Shown piece after piece: positions 43,174 through 53,097 of a stretch of DNA of 64,000 nt. Position 1 is the first letter of the stretch. The number at the start of each line of letters is the position of its first letter. The stretch spans positions 1 through 64,000 of the forward strand of contig NZ_JADI01000004.1 of assembly GCF_000518305.1 (NCBI RefSeq), written 5' to 3'. The notes under the pieces were generated by a model. It was not told the DNA's origin. It saw nothing but the letters and a program-made list of their open reading frames with translations, and searched no databases. Both the position numbers and the translations under genes were made by a program. Origin of the DNA: Mycoplasma imitans ATCC 51306 (GTDB lineage Bacteria; Bacillota_I; Bacilli_A; Mycoplasmatales; Mycoplasmoidaceae).

Positions 43174-43923
43174 ATGAAAAGATACATATTCGGAAATTGA
43201 AAAACATATAAAAACATCAAAGAAGTAAAAGACTTCTTTAGTGTTTTGAATAAAGCAAAGTTAACTAAAACACAAGATGTTGTTTTTGGTGTAGCACCAG
43301 TTTTTGTTTATTTAAGCTTAGCAAATGAACTAAAAAGATCTGAATGTTTAGTAGCAGCTCAGGATGCTAACTACGTAATGAATAAAGCAAACACTGGAAC
43401 TGTTAGTTATGAACAACTAAAAGACATTGGTGTTAAGCATGTAATTGTCGGTCATTCTGAAAGAAGAAAATTATTTCACGAATCTGATGAAATGATTAAC
43501 CAAAAGGTTAAGACTTTATTAGAAAATAAGATGACACCAATTTTATGTATTGGTGAAACATTAAAACAATACGAAAAAAAACAAACCAAAAACGTGCTTA
43601 GACGTCAATTACAAAAAGATCTTAAAGAGATTGACAGCGCACTTTTTAAAAACTTAATTATTGCTTACGAACCAGTTTGAGCAATCGGAACAGGTAAAAC
43701 TGCATCAAGTGAAATTGCTCAAGATGCAATCGCTTATGTAAGAGAAGTATTAGCTAGATTATCTTCAGATGCAGTGGCTAAGAAAGTACCAATCCTTTAT
43801 GGTGGTTCAGTTACTCCTGATAATGTATCAGAATTATTAGCACAAAAAGATATCAATGGAGCACTAGTTGGTGGAGCTTCATTAGACCCACAAAAATTCA
43901 TTCAACTAATTGAAGCAAACTAA
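43174..43923 (+). CDS. tpiA: triosephosphate isomerase
   Basis: 249 residues. Interconverts dihydroxyacetone phosphate and glyceraldehyde 3-phosphate. Lys10 in GNWKTYK, His in IVGHSERR, Glu in AYEPVWAIGTGK (Trp by TGA), and the phosphate loop LYGGSVTPDN give the complete active site. Full length. It starts 19 bases after the phosphohexomutase gene and ends 3 bases before gpmI. Confidence 0.97.
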
Positions 43924-43926
43924 ACT

Positions 43927-45438
43927 ATGAAAAAAGCACTATTAATGATTCTTGATGGTTATGGAATTAGTAACCACACCCACGGTAATGCCGTTAAAAA
44001 TGCACACACACCACATTTAGACAGTTTAATGAAGGATAATCCGACCATTATGCTAGGAGCTAGTGGTGAAGATGTTGGTTTACCAAAAAATCAGATTGGT
44101 AACTCTGAAGTAGGTCACTTAAATATCGGAACTGGTCGAATCATCTACACTGGTTTATCTTTGATTAACAAAGAGATTGAAGATAAAAAATTTTTTAATA
44201 ACCAAGCGTTATTAAATGCAATCCAACATGCTAAGAAAAATAAATCTAAATTACATATTTTAGGTTTAGTATCTAAAGGTGGGGTACACTCTCATATCAA
44301 TCATATCTACGCGATTATGGAAATGGCACACCAACACGGTGTATTAAGTGTGTTACACATCTTTGGTGATGGTAGAGATGTTCCGCCAACACAATTATTA
44401 TCTGATTTGGATGAGTTATTAAGAAAAGCTAAAGCAACTAACACTAAAATTGGTAGTATCTCTGGTAGATTTTATGCAATGGATCGTGATCAAAGATGAG
44501 ACCGTATCGATTTAGCTTATAACAATATTTTATTTAACACCGGTAAAAGTTTTGATGAGATCAAAACTTATGTAGAACAATCTTATAAAGATAATGTAAC
44601 CGACGAATTTATCGTTCCAGCTTACAATAGTAACTACAAGATCGATCAAATTACAATTCAAGACAATGATAGTGTTGTGTTTGCTAACTTCAGACCTGAC
44701 CGTGCAAGACAATTAAGTCATTATATCTTTGGTTCTAATTACTATGATAAAAACCCAGAGATCAGAAGAAACAATCTATACTTTGTAATCATGATGCAAT
44801 ACGAAGGAATTAATCCTTCAGCAATCTGTTACCCACCTAAGATTGAAAAGAACACCTTGGGTGAAGTATTAAAAGACGCTAAGAAAAAACAATTAAGAAT
44901 AGCTGAAACTGAAAAATACGCTCACGTAACTTTCTTCTTTGATGGGGGTGTTGAAGTTGAATATGAAAACGAAGACAAAATTTTAGTCCCTTCTAGAAAA
45001 GATGTTAAGACTTATGATTTAGCACCCGAAATGTCAGCAGAAGCGATCGTTGATCAATTATTAAAAGTTTATACGAAATATGATCTAACAGTTTTAAACT
45101 TTGCTAACCCAGATATGGTTGGACACACTGGTAATTACGAAGCAACTCTTAAAGGTCTAGAAGCTTTAGATGTACAAATCGGTAGATTGTTAGCTGATGC
45201 TAAAAAAAATAATATCACTGTATTCTTTACAGCAGATCATGGTAATGCAGAAGAAATGATTGATGAAAACAATCAAAAAGTTACTAAGCACACAACTAAT
45301 GTTGTTCCGTTTAGTATTACCGATTCGTCAGTAAAATTTACTAAAAAACAGGGTATTTTAGCTAACGTTGCACCAACAATCTTAAAATACTTAGGAATAG
45401 CTATTCCTAAAGAGATGGATCAAGAATCACTAATTTAA
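43927..45438 (+). CDS. gpmI: 2,3-bisphosphoglycerate-independent phosphoglycerate mutase
   Basis: 503 residues. Converts 3- to 2-phosphoglycerate using manganese. LMILDGYG with Asp10, catalytic Ser60 in KNQIGNSEVGHLNIGTG, HIFGDGRDVPP, ANFRPDRARQLS, NPDMVGHTG and TADHGNAEEM supply all metal and substrate residues of the alkaline-phosphatase-like family. One TGA is Trp (QRWDR). Glycolytic neighbour of tpiA. Confidence 0.97.
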
Positions 45439-45472
45439 TCTATTTTTGATCAAAATTAGTCGTTTGGTTTTT
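45429..45472 (+). terminator. possible terminator at gpmI end
   Basis: ACTAATTT (45429-45436) and AAATTAGT (45453-45460) form an 8-base stem over a 16-base loop, followed by CGTTTGGTTTTT. The stem is AT-rich. The ecfA1 gene begins 13 bases further on. Confidence 0.4.
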
Positions 45473-45484
45473 ATAATTAGATAA

Positions 45485-46324
45485 ATGGATAATAAGAATT
45501 GTGTTATTAAGTTTGAAAACGTATCGTTTTCATATAATTCAAAAAAACAAGTACTAAAAAACGTATCTTATGAAATTTATGAAAAAGAATACGTTTGTAT
45601 CGTTGGTCATAATGGGTCTGGAAAATCAACAATGTCAAAATTGTTGACTGGGATCTTAAAACCACTTGCAGGTACGATCTATTTATTTGGTTATGCCATT
45701 TCGCGCGACAACATTAAGTTTTTACGCGATAACGTTGGGATCATTTTTCAAAACCCTGATAATCAATTTATTGGAATTACTGCTGAAGATGATATTGCCT
45801 TTGGGCTAGAGAATCGTAAGATTCCCCGTCAAGAGATTAAAAGAATAATCGAATCTGTAGCAGATCGAATAGGAATTAAAGATATCTTGAAATTTGAGCC
45901 ACACAAACTGTCTGGTGGACAAAAACAACGTGTTGCAATTGCTTCAGTTTTAGCGATCAACCCAAGTATTATCTTATTCGATGAATCAACATCAATGTTG
46001 GATCCTAAGGGTAAAAAAGATATTAAGAGTTTTATGCTCCAACTACGTAATCAGGGTAAGACTGTAATCTCGATTACCCACGATATGGAAGAAGTAGTTA
46101 ATTGCGATCGTGTGTTGGTTATGGATCACGGAAATTTAATCAAGCAAGGTAGTCCTGATGAGATTTTTAAAGACAAACAATTTTTAAAAGATATCAATTT
46201 AGATATCCCTTTTACTTTAGACTTAGCAATGCAATTAAATGAGTTGGATGAGAAAATTGATTCGACTTTAAGATATAAGGAATTAATCGATAATATATGT
46301 TCAAGAGTTGATCAAAAAGATTAA
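45485..46324 (+). CDS. ecfA1: ECF transporter ATPase A
   Basis: 279 residues. One of two ATPases that power ECF vitamin importers. Walker A GHNGSGKST (41-49), Q-loop FQNPDNQFIG, signature LSGGQKQRVAIAS, Walker B IILFDESTSMLDP and switch His ITHDMEE. The FDEsTSMLDP variant (Ser for Pro) is typical of EcfA1. A TATAAT at 45472-45477 lies very close upstream and might start a short-leader transcript. Confidence 0.94.
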   Translation: MDNKNCVIKFENVSFSYNSKKQVLKNVSYEIYEKEYVCIVGHNGSGKSTMSKLLTGILKPLAGTIYLFGYAISRDNIKFLRDNVGIIFQNPDNQFIGITAEDDIAFGLENRKIPRQEIKRIIESVADRIGIKDILKFEPHKLSGGQKQRVAIASVLAINPSIILFDESTSMLDPKGKKDIKSFMLQLRNQGKTVISITHDMEEVVNCDRVLVMDHGNLIKQGSPDEIFKDKQFLKDINLDIPFTLDLAMQLNELDEKIDSTLRYKELIDNICSRVDQKD

Positions 46325-47253
46325 AGTATACACCAGCTCCTTTAGTTGATAATCAGGTATTGCGTGCTGAAGGATTAAAATGTGTTTTTGATGAAAAAAC
46401 TTCAGAGGAGTTTTGGGCACTTAACGGAATTGATTTTACCTTTGAAAAGAATAAGATTTACTGTATTATTGGTAATTCTGGGAGTGGAAAATCAACTTTA
46501 GTTACCCACTTTAATGGTTTATTAACATCAAAATACGGAACGTTATCTATTCGTGATTTCAAGAACAATCACGATATTGTGATCTCACCTAACACAAAGA
46601 AGATTAAAAATTTCAAGCGGTTAAGAAAGATCATCTCGATGGTGTTTCAATTCCCCGAATACCAGTTGTTCAAAGACACGGTACAAAAAGATATTATGTT
46701 TGGTCCTGTTGCTCTTGGTGTTCATAAAGAAGAAGCAGCAAAATTAGCTAAATTCTATCTTAATCGAATGGGCCTTGATTCTTCTTATTTAGATGTGAGT
46801 CCATTTGAGTTATCGGGTGGTCAAAAACGAAGAGTGGCGATCGCTGGAATCTTAGCAATTCAATCTGAAATTATCATTTTCGACGAACCAACTGCAGGTT
46901 TGGACCCTAAAGGTGAAAGTGAGATGGTTGATTTGATTCTTGAATCAAAAAAAGAGAATAAAACCGTAATTGTAATTACTCACCAGATGGAAAAAGTGCT
47001 AGAGATTGCTGATGAAGTAATATTATTAAACAAAGGTAAGATCTTAACATCTGGATCTCCTTATCAGATTTTCACCAATCCCGAAATCATGCAAACAACA
47101 TCAATCGCACTACCTCATGTTGTTCAAGTAATTAATGACTTGTCATTAAAAAATCCTGTGTTTAAAAAACTGTATGAGTACGAACCAAGAACTGTTAAAG
47201 AGTTAGCAAAAGCAATAAATGAAGTAATTAATAACTATGAAAAACGCAATTAA
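46297..47253 (+). CDS. ecfA2: ECF transporter ATPase A'
   Basis: 318 residues from the ATG at 46297, inside the 3' end of ecfA1 (28-base overlap). A later TTG (46360) is possible, but the upstream part (KYTPAPLVDNQVLRAEGLK) reads as coding and contains one TGA Trp. Walker A GNSGSGKST, Q-loop VFQFPEYQLF, signature LSGGQKRRVAIAG, FDEPTAGLDP and ITHQMEK are typical of EcfA2. Forms a heterodimer with EcfA1. Confidence 0.9.
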
Positions 47254-48403
47254 TGGGTATATATTAAGCAATTCAGTTGTCCACAAGACAAATCCATCAA
47301 TTAAGTTGATGATTTTTATTGCTTTTGTTGTAATTATTTTTTTACCAACCGGACTAATCTTCCAGTTGATCGTTTTATCAATTATCTCATTGATTTTTGC
47401 GATCTCAAAACTACCGTTTAGAATCTATTGATCAACACTAAAAACGATTATCATAATGTTTTTATTCTTGTTTTTGATCAACTGGTTTACCTATCGGAAC
47501 CCTGGATTTTTAAACATATCAGTATTAGCAAATAGCAAGCATAATTACATTTTAATTGGTAACTATAACGATCATTCTGTGGCTAATCTTTATGATTTTG
47601 ATTTTTTCAAATCACAAACACCAATGATCATGAACACTAAAACAAAGATGTTCATCAGCTTTGATGATGTGCTAAATTTAGTTCATGAAAAAAGAACTGA
47701 TCTAACACCATTACAGTTACAAGAATTTTTTAGAATCGCCGTCCCCAAAGTTGCTGGAGCACAACTAAAACAATTTGATTTCAATCCAACTAGCTTAGTA
47801 TTAAAACCGGTTTTAATCTTTGAATGATACGCATTAAGTTTTAAAACTTTATTTATTACTTTATCAATTGTTTTAAAAATCTTCATGATGATCTTATTAG
47901 CAACAATATTAACATCATCAAGTACATCAATTGAATTAACATTTGGAATTGAACAACTATTATCACCATTAAAATTACTAAAAGTCCCTGTTAATTCATT
48001 GGCGATGACAATTAGTATCTCAATTCGTTTTGTGCCTTCATTATTATTAGAATCACAAAGAATTCTAAATGCTCAAGCATCAAGAGGAATCGACTTTAAA
48101 AACGGTAATACGATCGAACGAATGCGTTCATTGGTCTCATTAATTATTCCAATGGTTTCAATTGCGTTTAGAAACGCGGGTGAATTAGCTAATGCAATGG
48201 ACGCAAGAAGTTATAACCCAAGATTTGCAAGAACGAGATACCGTATCTTTAAAGTTCATGCACTAGATCTTGTTGTTTATACGTTTTTAATGATCTTATT
48301 AGGATTCTTTATCTATGTAGCAGCTTCAAGAATCTTATTTGGTGTGTTTGGTTCACCAGAATGAATGACAATTGGTTTAGGTGAAAACGTTGGCCAAGTT
48401 TAA
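47237..48403 (+). CDS. ecfT: ECF transporter transmembrane component T
   Basis: 388 residues; most EcfT are about 265. Hydrophobic segments at both ends; ALRI-like coupling motifs appear as NAQASRGIDF and NAMDARSYNP, the two Ala-Arg-Gly/Ser signatures that contact the ATPases. The middle (about 100-200) is a hydrophilic insertion, HSVANLYDFDFFKSQTP and so on, absent in short EcfT. Four TGA codons are Trp. It overlaps ecfA2 by 17 bases and truA by 23. Confidence 0.92.
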
Positions 48404-49130
48404 TAAAAACGTTTTAATTAATATCTCTTACCATGGAACGAAGTTTCATGGTTACGCCGTTCAAAATCACTATGAAACGGTACAATCCAAACTACAAGAC
48501 GCATTAGAATGGATCTATGAAGAAAAGATCTATGTGAATGCTAGTGGACGTACGGATAAAGGTGTTCATGCGATTAATCAATATATCAGTTTTTATATTG
48601 ATGATCGAATTAGTTTAGAAAAACTAAGAGAGATCTTAAACCGTTATGGACAAAACAAATGATACATTAAATGGATTAAAGAAGTTGATCGCAGTTTTCA
48701 TGCACGCTTTAGTGCAAAAGCTAAGACTTATCTTTATCTAATTGATTATTGTGCTAATAATCCATTGTTTTATGATCATGCTTGGGTAGTAAATTTTAAA
48801 TTGGATTTCGATCTAATCAAACAAGCGATTCCGATCCTTGAAGGCACACATAATTTTTGATCGTTCTCAACTGCTGATAAAGATAAGGGTTTAAGAACAA
48901 TTCATAAGATTGATTTTAAACAACAAGGAAATAAGATTTATATTTATGTCACTGGTGATGGCTTCTTACGGTCAATGGTAAGAATGATTGTGGCTGCGCT
49001 TTATAATATCGGGATCAAAAAATATGATCTAAATCATCTCAAATGATTATTAGAAAACCCCAAAAAAGGAAAAGCGGTTACAAAAGCTCCAGCTAGTGGG
49101 TTATACCTATATGAAGTTTATTATGAATAA
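48381..49130 (+). CDS. truA: tRNA pseudouridine(38-40) synthase
   Basis: 249 residues with a GTG start inside ecfT. Modifies uridines in the anticodon arm. ISYHGTKFHGYAVQ, the catalytic Asp in ASGRTDKGVHAINQ, RSFHARFSAKAKTYLY and GDGFLRSMVRMIV are family motifs. Four or more TGA codons are Trp. Location behind ecfA-ecfA-ecfT is a classical Firmicutes arrangement. Confidence 0.95.
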
Positions 49131-49153
49131 GTATTTGCTTATTCATTTTTTTT
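49123..49153 (+). terminator. rho-independent terminator after truA
   Basis: ATGAATAAG (49123-49131), loop TATTTG, CTTATTCAT (49138-49146), then a run of T. It overlaps the end of truA and closes the ecf-truA operon. Confidence 0.85.
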
Positions 49154-49208
49154 AAGCTACAAAAGAAAAACAGATATATTTTTATCTTGTTTTGCAGATA
49201 TTCCTAGA

Positions 49209-49246
49209 TAACAATTTAATATTTTAGAATTGTTATAGTAACAATT
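49209..49246 (+). promoter_or_regulatory. triple half-site palindrome upstream of prs
   Basis: TAACAATT (49209-49216), AATTGTTA (49228-49235) and TAACAATT (49239-49246). The last two form a perfect inverted repeat with a TAG spacer, ending 3 bases before the prs ATG. It could be an operator, or a hairpin that hides the start. Confidence 0.45.
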
Positions 49247-49249
49247 GCC

Positions 49250-50227
49250 ATGTACGTTAAAAATAATCATATAATCTTTGGTTTATCATCCGCAAAAAAA
49301 TTAACCGATTCAATTTGCAAAAGATTAGCTATTGAACCAGGTGAGATCACGATTCAAAAATTTGCTGATGATGAAGTTTTTGTTAGACCTGACTGCACTC
49401 TAAGAGACAGAGAAGTTATTTTTATTCAATCAACAAATTCACCAGTAAATGACAACTTGATGGAATTGTTAATTGCTATTGATTCTGCAAAAAGAGCATC
49501 AGCAAAATCAATTACTGCATTAATTCCTTATTATGGTTATGCAAGACAAGATCGTAAATCTGCAGGTAGAGAACCAATTACTTCAAAATTAGTAGCCGAT
49601 CTAATTACTAAAGCAGGAGCTACTAGAGTAACATTAACTGATATCCACAGTGATCAAACTCAAGGTTTTTTTGATATCCCAGTTGATACTCTAAAGGCAT
49701 CTTTTGTTTTATTATCTCACGTATTAGTAGATAACAAAATTGATGATCTTGTAGTTGTTTCGCCGGACTATGGTGGTGTTAAAAGAGCGAGAAAAATTGC
49801 AGAATCTATCAACGTTCCCTTAGCGATTATTGATAAGAGAAGACCAAAACCTAATGTAGCTGAATCAATTAATATTTTGGGTGAAGTTAAGAATAAATGT
49901 TGTATTATCGTCGATGATATGATCGATACTGGTGGAACGATTATTTCGGCTGCTAAATTACTAAACAAGCACAAAGCTAAAAAAGTTTTAGTAATGGCTA
50001 CACACGGTCTGTTCAATAAAAATGCAATTGATTTGTTTGATGAATGTTACAAGAAAAAAGAAATCGATAAGATTTATGTAACGGATACAATTGATCAAAC
50101 AAAAAACAATTTACAAGACAAAAAAGAATTTAAAGTAGTTAAATTAGACCACTTTTATAGTTTAGTTTTAGACAAATACATCAACGGTGGTTCGATTAGC
50201 GAAGTTTATTCACTTTATCAAGAATGA
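49250..50227 (+). CDS. prs: ribose-phosphate pyrophosphokinase
   Basis: 325 residues. Makes PRPP from ribose 5-phosphate and ATP. FGLSSAKKLTDSIC, FADDEVFVRP, PYYGYARQDRKS, the PRPP-binding loop CCIIVDDMIDTGGTI and TDIHSDQTQGFF are typical of class I Prs. PRPP is used by NAMPT in this window and by base salvage. The 3' end overlaps the RNase M5 gene by 4 bases. Confidence 0.96.
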   Translation: MYVKNNHIIFGLSSAKKLTDSICKRLAIEPGEITIQKFADDEVFVRPDCTLRDREVIFIQSTNSPVNDNLMELLIAIDSAKRASAKSITALIPYYGYARQDRKSAGREPITSKLVADLITKAGATRVTLTDIHSDQTQGFFDIPVDTLKASFVLLSHVLVDNKIDDLVVVSPDYGGVKRARKIAESINVPLAIIDKRRPKPNVAESINILGEVKNKCCIIVDDMIDTGGTIISAAKLLNKHKAKKVLVMATHGLFNKNAIDLFDECYKKKEIDKIYVTDTIDQTKNNLQDKKEFKVVKLDHFYSLVLDKYINGGSISEVYSLYQE

Positions 50228-50784
50228 GTAAAATCACCAGATCTAAAGAATATTCTAAAAGATATAGAATAAACGAAATTATTATTGTTGAAGGCAAAAC
50301 CGATACAGTTAAGCTTAAATCGCTCTTTGATTGCGAAACCATAGAAACTAACGGATCAGAGATATCTGATCAAACTATTAATTTAATTAAAGAATTAAGT
50401 CTAAGCAGAGGTGTTATCTTATTTTTAGATCCAGATTATCAAGGTAAAAAGATTAGAGCAAGACTGATTAAAGAATTAAAACAATATAAAGAAGCTTTTA
50501 TTGATTTAGATCAATTAAAAGATTCTAAGAAAAAAGGAATAGCAGAAGCTAACGATCAAGTAATTTTATCTGCTTTTAATAATTTAATTAGTTTTGATGA
50601 ATGTATTAAAAAATCTATTACTTGAGAAGAATATTTATCCTTAGATTTAAACACCAAAAACAAAAGATTACAGTTGTGCAATAAACTTAATATTCCCTAT
50701 GGAAATAACAAAAGTTTATTTCGATATTTAAATCTTCTTAAAAAGAATTTTAGCGAGCTAAAAAAGCTTATTTCTGAAACTTAA
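50224..50784 (+). CDS. rnmV: ribonuclease M5 (Toprim)
   Basis: 186 residues. Matures 5S rRNA in Firmicutes. Toprim residues: Glu in IIIVEGKTDTVKLKSLF, and the DxD-type LFLDPDYQGKKIRARL. GIAEANDQVILSAF is the family's mid motif. One TGA is Trp. It overlaps prs by 4 bases, so the two are coupled, and converges with dinB with a 17-base overlap. Confidence 0.9.
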
Positions 50785-51964
50785 AATAATCAAAATCGAC
50801 GGCAATATTGACTAATTCTTTATTGTGTTCTTTATTAATTTGATTAACTATTTTTTTTAATAAAATTGCATCTTTTTGATCTTTAGACAGCTCTTGATAA
50901 ATATTAATATTAGGAATAAACTTATATTTATTAGTGATGTTATTAAATGAGATGCTAATGTTAGCTACTAAATGGTTATTATGTAATCTTTCAAACAATT
51001 CAGTAGCTTTTTTATAAAACAACGTTCTTTTGTCTAAAAATTGTTTAAAACTAAATGATAATGACCTAACTTTTTCCGTTTTTAATGAAACTGAAACGCC
51101 TTTTGCTAAAAAATTGTGATTTTTTAATCTAGAAAAAGCTTCATCAAATAATTCATTAAAAATCTTTAGTAAAGATTCATAGTAACTAACTTTATATCTT
51201 ATGTTTCTAGAAACTGAAATTGATTTTCTTGAACTTCTTTCGTAATCAACAAAACTGCTTCCTTTTCCGTTAGCGTGATTATAATGAGTTCAAAACATAT
51301 TTTTGAAAATATCGATTAATTTTTCTTTATCTTTAAATTGTACAAAATTACCGATGTTTTTGATATTTAATTGATTCAGAACAGGTATTTTTGTAGAACC
51401 AATTAAATACATTTTTTTAATATCAATGGGTCATAATTTTTCCTCAATTTCATCTGGTCAAATTTCATAAATACCATTTGGTTTATTTTGATCAGAAGCC
51501 ATTTTAGCTAAAAACAAATTTGAACTAATACCAATAGATACCGTTAATCTTGTTAACTCGTAAATTTGTTTTTGAATTTTTTTAGCCAAATCAGCAGCAT
51601 CCATTTCTGGATTCTTTTCAAGTATGCTCGTTACATCCATATAACACTCATCAATTGATGCAACTTCCATTTTATTAGAAACAAAATCCCTTAAATATGA
51701 AAAAACATAAGACGACACTCTTTCGTATTTTGGGTAATCTACTTCAGCAACTATTAATGATGGACACAGTTTTTTAGCTTGAAAAATAGGCATAGCTGAG
51801 CGTATGCCAAATTTTCTAGCAATATAGTTTGCACTTGAAATAATCGACCCTTTTGATTTAGATCCCACAACTAACGGTTTGTTGTTATATTGGGGATTAA
51901 AATTCTCTTCAACTGAAGCAAAAAAGGCGTCAAAATCGATGTGAAAAATAATTTTTCGGTCCAT
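50768..51964 (-). CDS. dinB: Y-family DNA polymerase (DNA polymerase IV-like)
   Basis: 398 residues on the minus strand. Catalytic acidic residues lie in FHIDFDAFFASVEE (Asp10) and ASIDECYMDVT. The palm and fingers pattern continues with NKPLVVGSKSKGSIISSANYIARKFGI and VSIGISSNLFLAKMASDQNKPNG. Several TGA Trp codons (PDEIEEKLWPI, FWTHYNH). The little-finger domain is divergent. Start ATG at 51964 gives the canonical N-terminus. Translesion synthesis; low fidelity. Confidence 0.92.
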
Positions 51965-52021
51965 TAAAAACAATAATTTAAATATATATTAAATTATTAG
52001 AAAAATTATTAAAAAGGCCGT

Positions 52022-52049
52022 TTGAAACTGCTAAAATTGCTTTTATAAT
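52022..52049 (+). promoter_or_regulatory. promoter for the glycosyltransferase operon
   Basis: TTGAAA (52022-52027), 16 bases, then TATAAT (52044-52049), 31 bases before the ATG. A complete -35/-10 pair in the divergent gap with dinB. Confidence 0.7.
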
Positions 52050-52080
52050 TTAATTAATAAGCACGCCAAGAAAATGCGCT

Positions 52081-53079
52081 ATGAATGAAACCAATTCAAG
52101 ATCTTCTGAGTTTTATCATGTTAAAAACCCTTTAATTTCTATCTTAATTCCTATATATAATAATGCTAAGAATATAGAAATTACGGTTAGTTCAGCTCTG
52201 TTTCAAAGCTATAAAAACGTCGAAATCATCTGCATCGATGATTGCTCGAATGACAATTCATATCAAGTGCTAAAACGGTTTGAAACATTAGAACAAAATA
52301 TCAGAATTTATCGCAACTCAGTTCAGAAGGGTAGAGGTTTTGTTTATGATCAACTGGTGAAATACGCATCAGGGCATTTCTTTATGTTTTTAGAAACACC
52401 AAACACTCTTAACCAAGATGCGATCAAAAGCATGGTTTCAATCATTGAACAATTCACAGAAATCGTTATGGGTAGAAACATGGTAGGTAACTCGGCTAAC
52501 CCCATGAAAGGTGTGTATGACATTCCAACAAACGATAAAAAAATGTCTGATCGAAATTCGGTCGATTACATATTTGGCAATTCTTTCTATACTCAAGGAA
52601 TGTTAATTAAAAAGAACTTTTTTGAAGCTCTTGATATGAAGTTTGGCAAAAATCCATACATACCAGATTTCTTTATTAAATATGATTTATTAGCCAACTG
52701 CGACTTTTTTAGAGTTGTATGAAAGCCTACAATTAATTTTGTTGAATGCGACAATTACTATGATTTAGAGCGTTTTAAATTCTTAGATGCTAAATATCGT
52801 TACATCTTAAACGAATACCCTAAAATGGTTGAGTGGTTCAGTAATTATGTGTCAATTAAAGACCGATTAAACGATTTTAAATCTAGTATAATTACCAGTA
52901 TAATAGATCAAGTAAGAATTGAATATCGCAGTTCAGCTTTGCCTGTTAAAGATAAGTTTGAAAAACAAATTATCATTCCGTTAAGAAACCAATATGTGGC
53001 TTCTAACTACATTTTCAAGGTGCCAAACAATCTAAGAGAAAGATTAAAAAGTGGTGAAAATAAGCGATTGTTCAGATAG
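52081..53079 (+). CDS. family 2 glycosyltransferase
   Basis: 332 residues. GT-A fold: ISILIPIYNNAKNIEITVSSAL, then ICIDDCSNDNS (nucleotide-binding Asp-Asp) and IRIYRNSVQKGRG. Two candidate metal/acceptor segments follow, but the DxD is not obvious. One TGA is Trp. No membrane span; probably acts at the inner face of the membrane, making glycolipid or surface saccharide. It leads a short operon with the transketolase-like gene. Confidence 0.85.
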
Positions 53080-53097
53080 TTACTAAATTTTAAAAAA

